Positions 7,381-13,374 of a DNA stretch of 14,775 nt are shown here, piece after piece. How positions within the stretch are numbered: the stretch's first letter is position 1; every line of letters starts with the position of its first letter. The notes under the pieces are model-generated. The model was not told the DNA's origin. It searched no databases and was given only the letters and a program-made list of their open reading frames with translations. Source of the DNA: Alistipes sp. (GTDB lineage: Bacteria > Bacteroidota > Bacteroidia > Bacteroidales > Rikenellaceae). The stretch lies in assembly GCA_019422485.1 (NCBI GenBank), contig JAHZDG010000049.1, positions 1 through 14,775 of the forward strand. Direction: 5' to 3'. A program made the position numbers and the translations under genes.

Positions 7381-7953
7381 ATGACTAACAGAATCGGACG
7401 AAAGATCAAACAATTCCGGGAAGAGAACGGAATGTCCCTCCAGGATCTGGCAGCCGAGACGGCTTTGCATCCCCGTCAGCTGGAAATGATCGAAAATGGA
7501 GAGCATAAGCCTTCGATGGCGACCCTGATTCGTATTGCGCAGGCGTTGAAACTGCGCCTGGGTACGATTCTCGATGGGGAAGAGTGTCAGTCGCCGGCCG
7601 TTCACTACAACAAGAAGTTAACTCCGACGATCAGCACTTCCAATGACAATACCGAAGTGCGCAATCATTTGAATTTCTACTCGCTGGCCCAGGAAAAAAG
7701 CGATCGCACGATGGAGCCTCTGCTCATTGAGGTCAACTACCTTAATCCTGAGGGTGCAGAACCTTCACAGCATGAAGGAGAAGAGTTTCTGTATGTCCTC
7801 GAAGGGAAAGCCGTGTTGGCGTATGGCAATGAATCGTATACCCTCGAACAGGGAGATAGTATTTATTACGATTCGTTTGTGCCCCATATTCTGACGACCC
7901 CGGGTGAAGGGGAAAAGGCTCAGGTTTTGGCCGTGACCTATACGCCATTTTAA
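7381..7953 (+). CDS. XRE-family regulator with C-terminal cupin domain
   Basis: A 190-residue DNA-binding regulator. Residues 5-60 form a helix-turn-helix of the XRE/HTH_3 type: KIKQFREENGMSLQDLAAET, then HPRQLEMIENGEHKPSMATL, and IAQAL. Residues about 112-188 are a small cupin barrel, with HEGEEFLYVLEGKA (131-144) and LEQGDSIYYDSFVPH (155-169). The two conserved cupin histidines and the Glu are present, so it may bind a metal or small ligand. The architecture is that of known HTH-cupin repressors and activators of catabolic genes, where the cupin senses a metabolite. The next gene is an acyl-CoA synthetase on the same strand, 196 nt downstream, and regulator and enzyme probably form one functional unit. 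The ligand is not evident from sequence. Confidence 0.9.
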   Translation: MTNRIGRKIKQFREENGMSLQDLAAETALHPRQLEMIENGEHKPSMATLIRIAQALKLRLGTILDGEECQSPAVHYNKKLTPTISTSNDNTEVRNHLNFYSLAQEKSDRTMEPLLIEVNYLNPEGAEPSQHEGEEFLYVLEGKAVLAYGNESYTLEQGDSIYYDSFVPHILTTPGEGEKAQVLAVTYTPF

Positions 7954-7959
7954 TTTTTG
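7926..7959 (+). promoter_or_regulatory. Possible internal promoter for the acyl-CoA synthetase
   Basis: TTTG at 7926-7929 is followed by AATTTTTG at 7952-7959 (one mismatch from TAnnTTTG; the base before makes TAATTTTTG). It overlaps the stop codon of the XRE-cupin gene. The spacing of 22 nt is one longer than usual. If real, the transcript would begin near 7966, at the start of the structured leader. Confidence 0.35.
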
Positions 7960-7962
7960 GGC

Positions 7963-8149
7963 TTCGTAAAATTATACGAATTCGATACCCTGTCCAGGCA
8001 TGGATTCGGAACGTTCCCATGTCCGAATGACTGCAAACGGCTGGATATATTTCTAAGGGTAAGGCAGGTTCGGCCCCGGATCTGCCGGTTGAAGGTTTGT
8101 CATTTCATTCAATCATGCGGGCGATGGGGCAGACCCGCGAGGAGAAGTT
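7963..8149 (+). promoter_or_regulatory. Structured RNA leader before the acyl-CoA synthetase
   Basis: This non-coding stretch holds several stems in order. TTCGTA (7963-7968) pairs with TACGAA (7975-7980). TACCCT plus GTCCAG (7986-7997) pairs with CTGGAT (8041-8046) and AGGGTA (8056-8061), with a 9-nt bulge between the two right arms. These enclose ATTCGGA (8004-8010) with TCCGAAT (8022-8028). A 10-bp hairpin follows, GGCAGGTTCG (8063-8072) with CGGATCTGCC (8077-8086), with two G-U pairs and a GCCC loop. GCGGG (8117-8121) pairs with CCCGC (8134-8138) just before the AGGAGAA ribosome site at 8140-8146. I recognise no known riboswitch class. The arrangement could regulate translation of the ligase. 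It has not been folded computationally. Confidence 0.4.
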
Positions 8150-9802
8150 ATGCAGTTGATCGATTATACCATGGGGGGACTGCTCGAAAAATGGGCTGCC
8201 GAAACCCCCGATCAGGATTTTATCGTCTATCCCGACCGGGATTTGCGATTTACCTATAAAACCTTTAATGAACGGGTTGACGATTTGGCTCGAGGTTTTC
8301 TCTCGATCGGCGTGACCAAAGGGAGTAAAATCGGGGTGTGGGCCAAAAATGTGCCGGATTGGTTGACGATTTTCTTTGCTTCGGCTAAAATCGGGGCGGT
8401 GCTGGTGACGGTCAATACCAATTATAAGTCTGCCGAAGTGGCGTATATCCTTAAGAATGCAGATATTCACACCATGTGTATGGTGAACGGTTATAGGGAT
8501 AGCGACTATGTGCAGATTATGTACGATCTGGTGCCCGAACTCTATGTCTGCGAACGCGGCAAGATGCGCTCCGAAAAGTTCCCGGAACTACGCAATGTGG
8601 TCTACATTGGCCATGAAAAACAGCGCGGTATGTATACAACGACCGAGTTGTTGGTGCGCGGTCATTATGATGACGACCGGGCTTTGAGGGAGGCGAGTGC
8701 GAAGGTCGATCCGCATGACGAGGTGAATATGCAGTATACCTCGGGTACGACCGGATTTCCGAAAGGGGTGATGCTGACGCACCACAATATTTTGAATAAC
8801 GGGCTGACGGTCGGGGAGTGTATGCGTTATACGCAGGCCGATCGGGTGCTGACGTGTGTACCGTTGTTCCACTGTTTCGGGTGTGTGTTGTCGTTGTGTG
8901 CCGTCATTACGCATGGGGCCACGATGGTGATGGTGGAAGATTTCGATCCGTTGAAGGTGTTGGCCTCTGTGCAAAAGGAAAAATGTACCTCGCTGTACGG
9001 TGTGCCGACCATGTTTATTGCTGAATTGAACCACCCGATGTTCGATATGTTCGATCTGTCGTCGTTGCGTACCGGGATTATGGCTGGGGCTCCTTGTCCG
9101 ATCGAAACCCTGAAACAGGTGATGGACAAAATGTATTGCCGGGATATCATTAGTGTGTATGGGTTGACCGAATCCTCTCCGGGGATGACGGCTACCCGGG
9201 TGACCGACTCTCCGGAAATTCGGGCAACGACCGTTGGCCGTTCGTTGCCGTTTGTGGAAGTAAAGGTGCTCGATCCCGAAACGAATCAGGAATGTCCCGT
9301 CGGGGTTCAGGGTGAGATGTGCTGCAAGGGCTACAATATCATGAAAGGGTACTACAAGAATCCTGAAGCCACGGCGGCCATTATCGACGAAAACGGCTTT
9401 TTGCACTCGGGCGACCTGGGGGTGATGGACGAACAGGGCTATTTCCGAATCACGGGGCGTATCAAGGAGATGATTATCCGGGGCGGAGAAAATATCTATC
9501 CGCGGGAGATCGAAAACTTCCTGTATAATATGCCTCAAATTGAAAGTGTGGAAGTCTCGGGAATTCCCTCGCCGAAATATGGCGAAGAGGTAGGGGCCTT
9601 TATTAAGGTGAAAGACGGACAGACGCTGACCGAAGAAGAAGTGAAATTGTTCTGTCGGGGTCAGATCGCTCGCTATAAAATTCCGAAATACATATTCTTT
9701 GTGGATAGCTATCCCATGACGGCCAGCGGCAAAATCCAGAAATATAAGTTGAAGGATCTGGGATTGGCGTTGTTGAAGGAACGTGGTGTGGAAGTGATTT
9801 AA
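8150..9802 (+). CDS. AMP-forming acyl-CoA synthetase (fatty acid-CoA ligase family)
   Basis: A 550-residue member of the ANL superfamily that activates a carboxylic acid to an acyl-adenylate and then to the CoA thioester. The ATP-binding loop is YTSGTTGFPKG (196-206). The adenylate motif is YGLTESSP (337-344). The hinge region has GDLGVMDEQGYFRITGR (421-437), continuing to RGGENIYPREIE (444-455), and the C-terminal catalytic lysine is in SGK (526-528). All key residues are present and length is normal. The pattern is closest to FadD/ACSF2-like medium- or long-chain fatty-acid ligases, but the substrate cannot be fixed from the sequence. The start has a clear AGGAGAA ribosome site 3 nt upstream, unusual in this window. 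The XRE-cupin gene upstream is its probable regulator. No signal peptide; cytoplasmic or peripheral to the membrane. Confidence 0.93.
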   Translation: MQLIDYTMGGLLEKWAAETPDQDFIVYPDRDLRFTYKTFNERVDDLARGFLSIGVTKGSKIGVWAKNVPDWLTIFFASAKIGAVLVTVNTNYKSAEVAYILKNADIHTMCMVNGYRDSDYVQIMYDLVPELYVCERGKMRSEKFPELRNVVYIGHEKQRGMYTTTELLVRGHYDDDRALREASAKVDPHDEVNMQYTSGTTGFPKGVMLTHHNILNNGLTVGECMRYTQADRVLTCVPLFHCFGCVLSLCAVITHGATMVMVEDFDPLKVLASVQKEKCTSLYGVPTMFIAELNHPMFDMFDLSSLRTGIMAGAPCPIETLKQVMDKMYCRDIISVYGLTESSPGMTATRVTDSPEIRATTVGRSLPFVEVKVLDPETNQECPVGVQGEMCCKGYNIMKGYYKNPEATAAIIDENGFLHSGDLGVMDEQGYFRITGRIKEMIIRGGENIYPREIENFLYNMPQIESVEVSGIPSPKYGEEVGAFIKVKDGQTLTEEEVKLFCRGQIARYKIPKYIFFVDSYPMTASGKIQKYKLKDLGLALLKERGVEVI

Positions 9803-9828
9803 AAATTTTTTTAATTATCGGGAATCCT

Positions 9829-9836
9829 TATCTTTG
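9829..9836 (+). promoter_or_regulatory. -7 box before the methyltransferase gene
   Basis: TATCTTTG is an exact TAnnTTTG match, 23 nt before the ATG at 9860. The -33 region is a run of T (9806-9812) without a clear TTTG. It indicates that the methyltransferase gene can be transcribed independently of the acyl-CoA synthetase. Confidence 0.55.
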
Positions 9837-9859
9837 TTTCGGTTTTAATTTCGGATCTT

Positions 9860-10612
9860 ATGCCTGATACCTCCTCTACACGGGATATGTCCGATAATTT
9901 CCAGTATCAACGCCGCCGGGCGATCTATACCTATATCTCCGGGCTGGTGTCGGGTGATGTATTGGAAATCAGTGACTGCTATCCGGAAGGTATGGATTTG
10001 CTGACTCCTCGTGTGCGCAGTTTGACGATTGTTAGTCGCCATGCGTGTCGGATCGATCCGACACGTTGGGAACATGTCGAATTCCATCGGGTCGCTCAAC
10101 CTCCTTTCATTCAAGCTAGCGGAAGTTTCGATTTTATTATTTCCTATCACGTGCTGGTGCACAGTCGGGATGATTTTGAGATGATTCGTGAACTGCATCG
10201 AATGTTGCGTCCGGGAGGGCGCCTGATCCTGATCTCGCCCAATCGGCAAATGTCCTTGACGCGTAATCCCTGGTACGTGCGGGAATATTTAGGAGATGAA
10301 CTCTATAATTTGTTGCGGTATCGGTTTCGGGAAGTGGAACCCATGGGGGTGTTCGGCGGACCTAAAGCCATGGAGTACTACGAAAAAAATAAACAAACGG
10401 TTCAACATTTGTTACAGCGGGATGTGTTGAAATTTCACCGCTGGTTGCCCCGTTTGTTGTTTCGGATTCCGTACAATTTATACAACCGGATGACTCGTCG
10501 GCAGTTGTTGATCGCCCATCGAACGCTGACTTGCTCCTTAACTCCGGAGGATTATTATGTAGCTCCGGCGGCCGAGCAGTGTTTTGACTGGATCTATATC
10601 GCTACCCACTAA
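9860..10612 (+). CDS. Class I methyltransferase-fold protein, degenerate SAM loop
   Basis: A 250-residue protein whose middle looks like a Methyltransf_11-type domain. FDFIISYHVLVH (90-101) is the post-motif II strand, and LRPGGRLILISPN (116-128) is the standard motif preceding strand 5. Motif I, normally VLEIGxGxG, reads VLEISDCYPEGMDLL (34-48), so the glycine-rich SAM-binding loop is not conserved. The expected acidic residue at the end of strand 2 is also unclear (LTIVSRHAC). The C-terminal part (about 150-250) is rich in Arg, Tyr and aromatic residues and I do not recognise it. It may be an active enzyme with an unusual loop, or a methyltransferase relative without activity. An alternative start is the Met at residue 10 (9887). 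Substrate unknown. Convergent with the hydrolase gene, 30 nt apart, with no terminator visible between them. Confidence 0.78.
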   Translation: MPDTSSTRDMSDNFQYQRRRAIYTYISGLVSGDVLEISDCYPEGMDLLTPRVRSLTIVSRHACRIDPTRWEHVEFHRVAQPPFIQASGSFDFIISYHVLVHSRDDFEMIRELHRMLRPGGRLILISPNRQMSLTRNPWYVREYLGDELYNLLRYRFREVEPMGVFGGPKAMEYYEKNKQTVQHLLQRDVLKFHRWLPRLLFRIPYNLYNRMTRRQLLIAHRTLTCSLTPEDYYVAPAAEQCFDWIYIATH

Positions 10613-10642
10613 GTAGACGAGAGCTAATCGGTATTTATTTTG

Positions 10643-11284
10643 CTATTTCCAGCGCAGTTCTATATCGGGTAAGGCTTTGGCCAAGGCCTCACGGTCGATG
10701 TTCTCGTAATGATAAGGGTACAGAATACGAGGCCGAACCACTTTCGCTGCTTCAATGAACATCTCCAGATCCATGGTATAGGGAAGGTTTTGCGGCATGA
10801 ACGCGATGTCGATCGGTCCCAAGTGATGCATTTCAGGAATCAGTTCGGTGTCTCCGGCAATATAGAGGATTAGGTTTCCTGCTTTTAGTAAATAGCCATT
10901 GCCGAAACCTTTGGGATGGAACGGCTCTCCGGGGGCACGGAAATGAATCTGATTGTAAGCTGCTACGGACTGAATGTCGATGCCTTCCCACTGGGTCTTT
11001 TCTCCGTTGTCGAGCGGAATCCGCTGGACGATCGGGGTGTCGTCCGGAAATTTCCCGATCAGGATCGTTCCCTCTTTCCGGGTGGCTTCAATAGCGGTCG
11101 GGTCGTAATGATCGTAGTGGTCATGGGTGACTAAAATCAGATCGGCCTTGGGAAGTTGGCTGTAGTCGGCCACGGCGCTGTAAGGATCAATCTGCACGAT
11201 TTTGTCATGCCAGCGCAACATGACCGAACCGTGTCCAATGGGTTGAATGCCGATTTCTCCGGCTGAAGTGTGATAGAGATCCAT
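10643..11284 (-). CDS. MBL-fold metal-dependent hydrolase
   Basis: A 213-residue metallo-beta-lactamase-superfamily protein of the Lactamase_B_3 / UlaG-like kind. The metal site motif THDHYDH (53-59) supplies His54, His56, Asp58 and His59. FHPKG (122-126) may give a further His. AGDTE (143-147) supplies the bridging Asp145, and YPYHY (189-193) the last His192. It opens with a beta strand carrying GHGSVMLRW (17-25) and an IDP motif (32-34), as usual for this subgroup. There is no signal peptide, so it should act in the cytoplasm. The subgroup includes lactonases and phosphodiesterase-like enzymes; the substrate here cannot be inferred. It is a single gene whose likely promoter is at 11334-11341. 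Confidence 0.9.
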   Translation of the reverse strand: MDLYHTSAGEIGIQPIGHGSVMLRWHDKIVQIDPYSAVADYSQLPKADLILVTHDHYDHYDPTAIEATRKEGTILIGKFPDDTPIVQRIPLDNGEKTQWEGIDIQSVAAYNQIHFRAPGEPFHPKGFGNGYLLKAGNLILYIAGDTELIPEMHHLGPIDIAFMPQNLPYTMDLEMFIEAAKVVRPRILYPYHYENIDREALAKALPDIELRWK

Positions 11285-11459
11285 TTTTTATTTTTTCTGA
11301 TGCGGTATATACGAATTAAGCTTATCGTTTCGTTAAAGATACAAAAAATAAAAGAAATGGATGAGGTTCTGTTGTGAAGAGTTTTGATTTTTGCAACAAA
11401 TGACTGAAAGGCGGAAAATGATAGAGAAAGCGCTTAAATGCTTGTTAGAGAGATAAGAT
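11285..11459. other. AT-rich spacer with a likely MBL-hydrolase promoter
   Basis: No credible gene was found in this stretch. On the minus strand TATCTTTA (11334-11341) is one mismatch from the -7 consensus and lies about 50 nt upstream of the hydrolase ATG at 11284, so it may be its promoter. The rest is AT-rich spacer up to the promoter of the candidate small RNA. An open frame on the minus strand (11333-11578) crosses both regions; it begins MFCELVRSYFLL, has a biased composition and no recognisable domain. Confidence 0.45.
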
Positions 11460-11490
11460 TTTGCAGAAAAACGAAAAAATGTTATTTTTG
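11460..11490 (+). promoter_or_regulatory. Strong Bacteroidetes-type promoter of the small RNA
   Basis: TTTG (11460-11463), a 19-nt spacer, then TATTTTTG (11483-11490): both boxes match the consensus exactly. No protein gene follows on this strand. The expected transcription start is near 11497. Confidence 0.75.
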
Positions 11491-11496
11491 TGCCGC

Positions 11497-11710
11497 GAAA
11501 ATTTCCTTTTTTGAGTGAAAATAAATAGACTTCGAGTTTTCGAAGTAAGAAATACGAGCGAACAAGCTCGCAGAACACAGCCTGAGGGGCACGTTCTGAA
11601 GGTTTCTACGCAACCCTATGTCAGTTAGGTAATTGTTGTAGAAGTTAGGTTAATAGTTAGTAGTTAGTGGGGTTGGTGTTATCGCTGGGCGGTGGCACCA
11701 ACCTGTTTTT
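11497..11710 (+). ncRNA. Candidate free-standing small RNA, about 214 nt
   Basis: The region between an exact promoter and an intrinsic terminator has no sensible reading frame but is full of stems. ACTTCGA/TCGAAGT is at 11529-11546. CGAGC/GCTCG is at 11555-11570. CAGAAC/GTTCTG (11571-11576 with 11593-11598) carries an inner GCC/GGC. A long arm pairs TTCTAC and AAC (11604-11614) with GTTGTAGAA (11635-11643) and encloses CCTA/TAGG (11615-11618 with 11626-11629). The terminator hairpin follows. Four GTTAG copies lie at 11624, 11644, 11656 and 11663, the last three in an otherwise unpaired segment. I find no signature of RNase P RNA, tmRNA or SRP RNA. A 6S-like RNA is possible, but its typical single long interrupted helix is not obvious. 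Both ends are inferred, and the RNA class is unknown to me. Confidence 0.6.
11671..11710 (+). terminator. Intrinsic terminator of the small RNA
   Basis: GGTTGGTG (11671-11678) pairs with CACCAACC (11696-11703). Inside, ATCGC (11681-11685) pairs with GCGGT (11689-11693), with one T-G pair. The hairpin is followed by TG and five T. It has no T run on the minus strand, so it serves the plus-strand transcript only and not the membrane ferredoxin gene. Confidence 0.85.
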
Positions 11711-11743
11711 AGGGCCATTTCGTTGTCAGATTCGGCAACGGTT

Positions 11744-12745
11744 TCAGATGCGGGCCAGCATCAAAAAGCAGACATAGAGAGTGACCCCGACAGATAACCA
11801 GAGTCGTTCGGCAGTGGAGGTTTTCAAGCCGGGAAAGTGATAACCCAGCGCCTGATGAGGGCAGTGGGGGAGACAATCGCCGCAGAGGGTGCAACTGCGG
11901 CCGGGCTTTCCTTGTTGGATGTCGGAGCGAGTCAGGGCGCCATAAGGACAATGAGCGGTGCAGCGCAGACAGCCGGTGCATCGATCGGTGATGCGGAATC
12001 GCCAGGGAGAGAACTGTTTGATATACGAAACTGCGGTGCCGAGCGGACAATAAAGGGTGCAATGGATCATTTGGCGACGGGGAAAGGATCCGAAAAGAAG
12101 CACGCAGAGACCCAGTCCTCCGACTCCGGCTGCCCATACGGTGGCCCACAAGGCGGACACGCCGAACAATCGTAAACTCAGGGCGACGATAATAAAAAGA
12201 GTCAGAATGCTCAGCCGGATCTGTTGTCGGCGGGAAGAGTCGAGAGGGTGGACATGATCGGCTTTTCGGGCGGCCCAAGCATCCAAAGCGCCGAAATAGC
12301 AGAGCTGATGGCACCACGCACCTCCGGATAAAAGAACGGTGATGAGAAAAAGGAGTGGCATGAATCCGATCTGCCAGCGATAGATGGCACCGCCTAAAAT
12401 AAGATCCGGTACCGGGAAATGCAGTTCTCCGCTCAGCAGAAATACCGGATCCAGACAGAGCCCTAAAAGCAGTTGGGTAAAGAAGATCAGCGTGAAGAAC
12501 AGCCATGTTCTTTTTCTCCATCGGCTTCGGGTGGAAACCGGGTACATACGGGTATATAACCATCCGCCGGCTGCGGCGGCCAGGATGATTTGCAGCCAGC
12601 CGCCTCCGACAAACCATCGCTCTCCTAACAGCAAGGGTGGGTCTGTGGTGATCTGAACCATACTCAACAGCACGGCAATCGCCACGGCCGTCAGAATAGC
12701 CCATCGGAGCTTTGCGGAAAGGAGCGGTTTGGCGTGTCGACTCAT
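11744..12745 (-). CDS. Polytopic membrane ferredoxin, NapH/CcoG-like 4Fe-4S protein
   Basis: A 333-residue membrane protein with about seven hydrophobic spans (roughly 14-30, 47-65, 79-97, 126-142, 176-195, 199-218 and 313-331) and a ferredoxin domain between the last two. The two 4Fe-4S binding sets are CTGCLRCTAHCP (Cys256, 259, 262, 266) and CTLCGDCLPHCP (Cys285, 288, 291, 295). Two further cysteine pairs at membrane edges, WCHQLC (144-149) and CTLYCP (229-234), are typical of the Fer4_5 domain in NapH, NosR and CcoG relatives. Such proteins pass electrons between the quinone pool or a periplasmic partner and a cytoplasmic redox enzyme. No nap, nos or cco gene is beside it, so its partner is unknown. 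Its ATG is 18 nt after the GNAT stop, suggesting one transcript. A long open frame in another phase (11709-12704) is an artefact. Confidence 0.88.
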   Translation of the reverse strand: MSRHAKPLLSAKLRWAILTAVAIAVLLSMVQITTDPPLLLGERWFVGGGWLQIILAAAAGGWLYTRMYPVSTRSRWRKRTWLFFTLIFFTQLLLGLCLDPVFLLSGELHFPVPDLILGGAIYRWQIGFMPLLFLITVLLSGGAWCHQLCYFGALDAWAARKADHVHPLDSSRRQQIRLSILTLFIIVALSLRLFGVSALWATVWAAGVGGLGLCVLLFGSFPRRQMIHCTLYCPLGTAVSYIKQFSPWRFRITDRCTGCLRCTAHCPYGALTRSDIQQGKPGRSCTLCGDCLPHCPHQALGYHFPGLKTSTAERLWLSVGVTLYVCFLMLARI

Positions 12746-12763
12746 GGTCTTCGTTGATCGGGG

Positions 12764-13297
12764 TTAGTCCCGTTTCATGACAATGTCGGTCAGGTCCTGG
12801 CAGAAGCGTTCATAGGTTGCCGCATCGATTGTGTGCGGATAGGTCAGGATGTGTAAGATGGCGTCCTGATGTTCGTCGCCCTCGCGATAACGGTGCAGAG
12901 GATGCCGATAGGGGTTCATGACAAACCCTAAGCGTTGATAGAAATGCAGTCGTCGCGTCGAAATCTCATCCTTGACTTCGTCGATTTCCAGAATAACCGT
13001 GCGTGGGGTGTGTCGGATCAGATCCTCCAGAATGCGGCTGCCGTAGCCTCCGCCGCGCAATGCGGGATTGATGGCGTAGTGCTCGATGTATAAATAGTCG
13101 TCGATTTCCCAATAACCGATAAGTCCTACGATGGTGTTTTCCTCCCGGTAAACCATGAAATAGAAATCCGATGAACGCAGGGCCGTTTGTTGATGGGCCA
13201 AGGTGCGTTGTTCTGAGAGAGGGAAACTGTTTTGGTAGATCTCCCACACGGGGGTAAACAAAGGATCGTCCGTATGGGTCAGTCGAATGGCTTCCAT
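12764..13297 (-). CDS. GNAT-family N-acetyltransferase
   Basis: A 177-residue protein with the GNAT fold. Motif A, which binds the pyrophosphate of acetyl-CoA, is INPALRGGGYGSRIL (76-90) following the strand with YLYIEHYA (69-76). The later helix and strand carry FYQRLGFV (119-126), the usual 'xYxxxGF' end of the fold. The substrate could be a small molecule or a protein amine; nothing in the sequence decides. The C-terminal extension (about 150-177) is short and charged. It precedes the membrane ferredoxin gene by 18 nt, probably in one operon, but no functional link between them is obvious. Start at the ATG at 13297. Cytoplasmic. Confidence 0.88.
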   Translation of the reverse strand: MEAIRLTHTDDPLFTPVWEIYQNSFPLSEQRTLAHQQTALRSSDFYFMVYREENTIVGLIGYWEIDDYLYIEHYAINPALRGGGYGSRILEDLIRHTPRTVILEIDEVKDEISTRRLHFYQRLGFVMNPYRHPLHRYREGDEHQDAILHILTYPHTIDAATYERFCQDLTDIVMKRD

Positions 13298-13322
13298 GCG
13301 TTGAAATGTTAGGGTATACAGC

Positions 13323-13353
13323 CATAACCGACGGATGAAAAGGATCGGTTATG
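13323..13353. repeat. Inverted repeat between lipoprotein and GNAT genes
   Basis: CATAACCGA (13323-13331) and TCGGTTATG (13345-13353) form a perfect 9-bp inverted repeat with a 13-nt spacer. It follows the lipoprotein stop by about 21 nt on the minus strand. There is no T run on either side, so it is at best a weak terminator. It could instead be an operator or an mRNA-stabilising hairpin. Confidence 0.5.
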
Positions 13354-13374
13354 CCCGTATGACCCGATAAAAGG

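Noticed and set aside
7957..8259. A 100-codon plus-strand frame covering the leader of the acyl-CoA synthetase
   Set aside because: It overlaps the start of the well-supported ligase gene in another frame, has no recognisable domain, and the region is better explained as structured RNA.
8588..9538. A 316-codon open frame antisense to the acyl-CoA synthetase
   Set aside because: No recognisable motif and a composition typical of antisense shadow; the plus-strand gene is intact and well supported.
11333..11578. A possible 81-residue minus-strand protein in the intergenic region
   Set aside because: Biased AT-derived composition (many Phe, Leu, Ser, Lys), no domain or ribosome site. It runs antisense through the promoter and 5' part of the candidate small RNA.
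11529..11643. The hairpins as a riboswitch for a downstream gene
   Set aside because: No gene follows on the plus strand before the terminator; the next gene is on the opposite strand, so a cis-acting leader role is unlikely.
11709..12704. A 331-codon minus-strand open frame overlapping the membrane ferredoxin gene
   Set aside because: Its protein is rich in Arg, Ser, Pro and His with no domain or hydrophobic pattern, while the frame at 11744-12745 has intact cysteine motifs and membrane spans. It is a frame artefact of a GC-rich gene.
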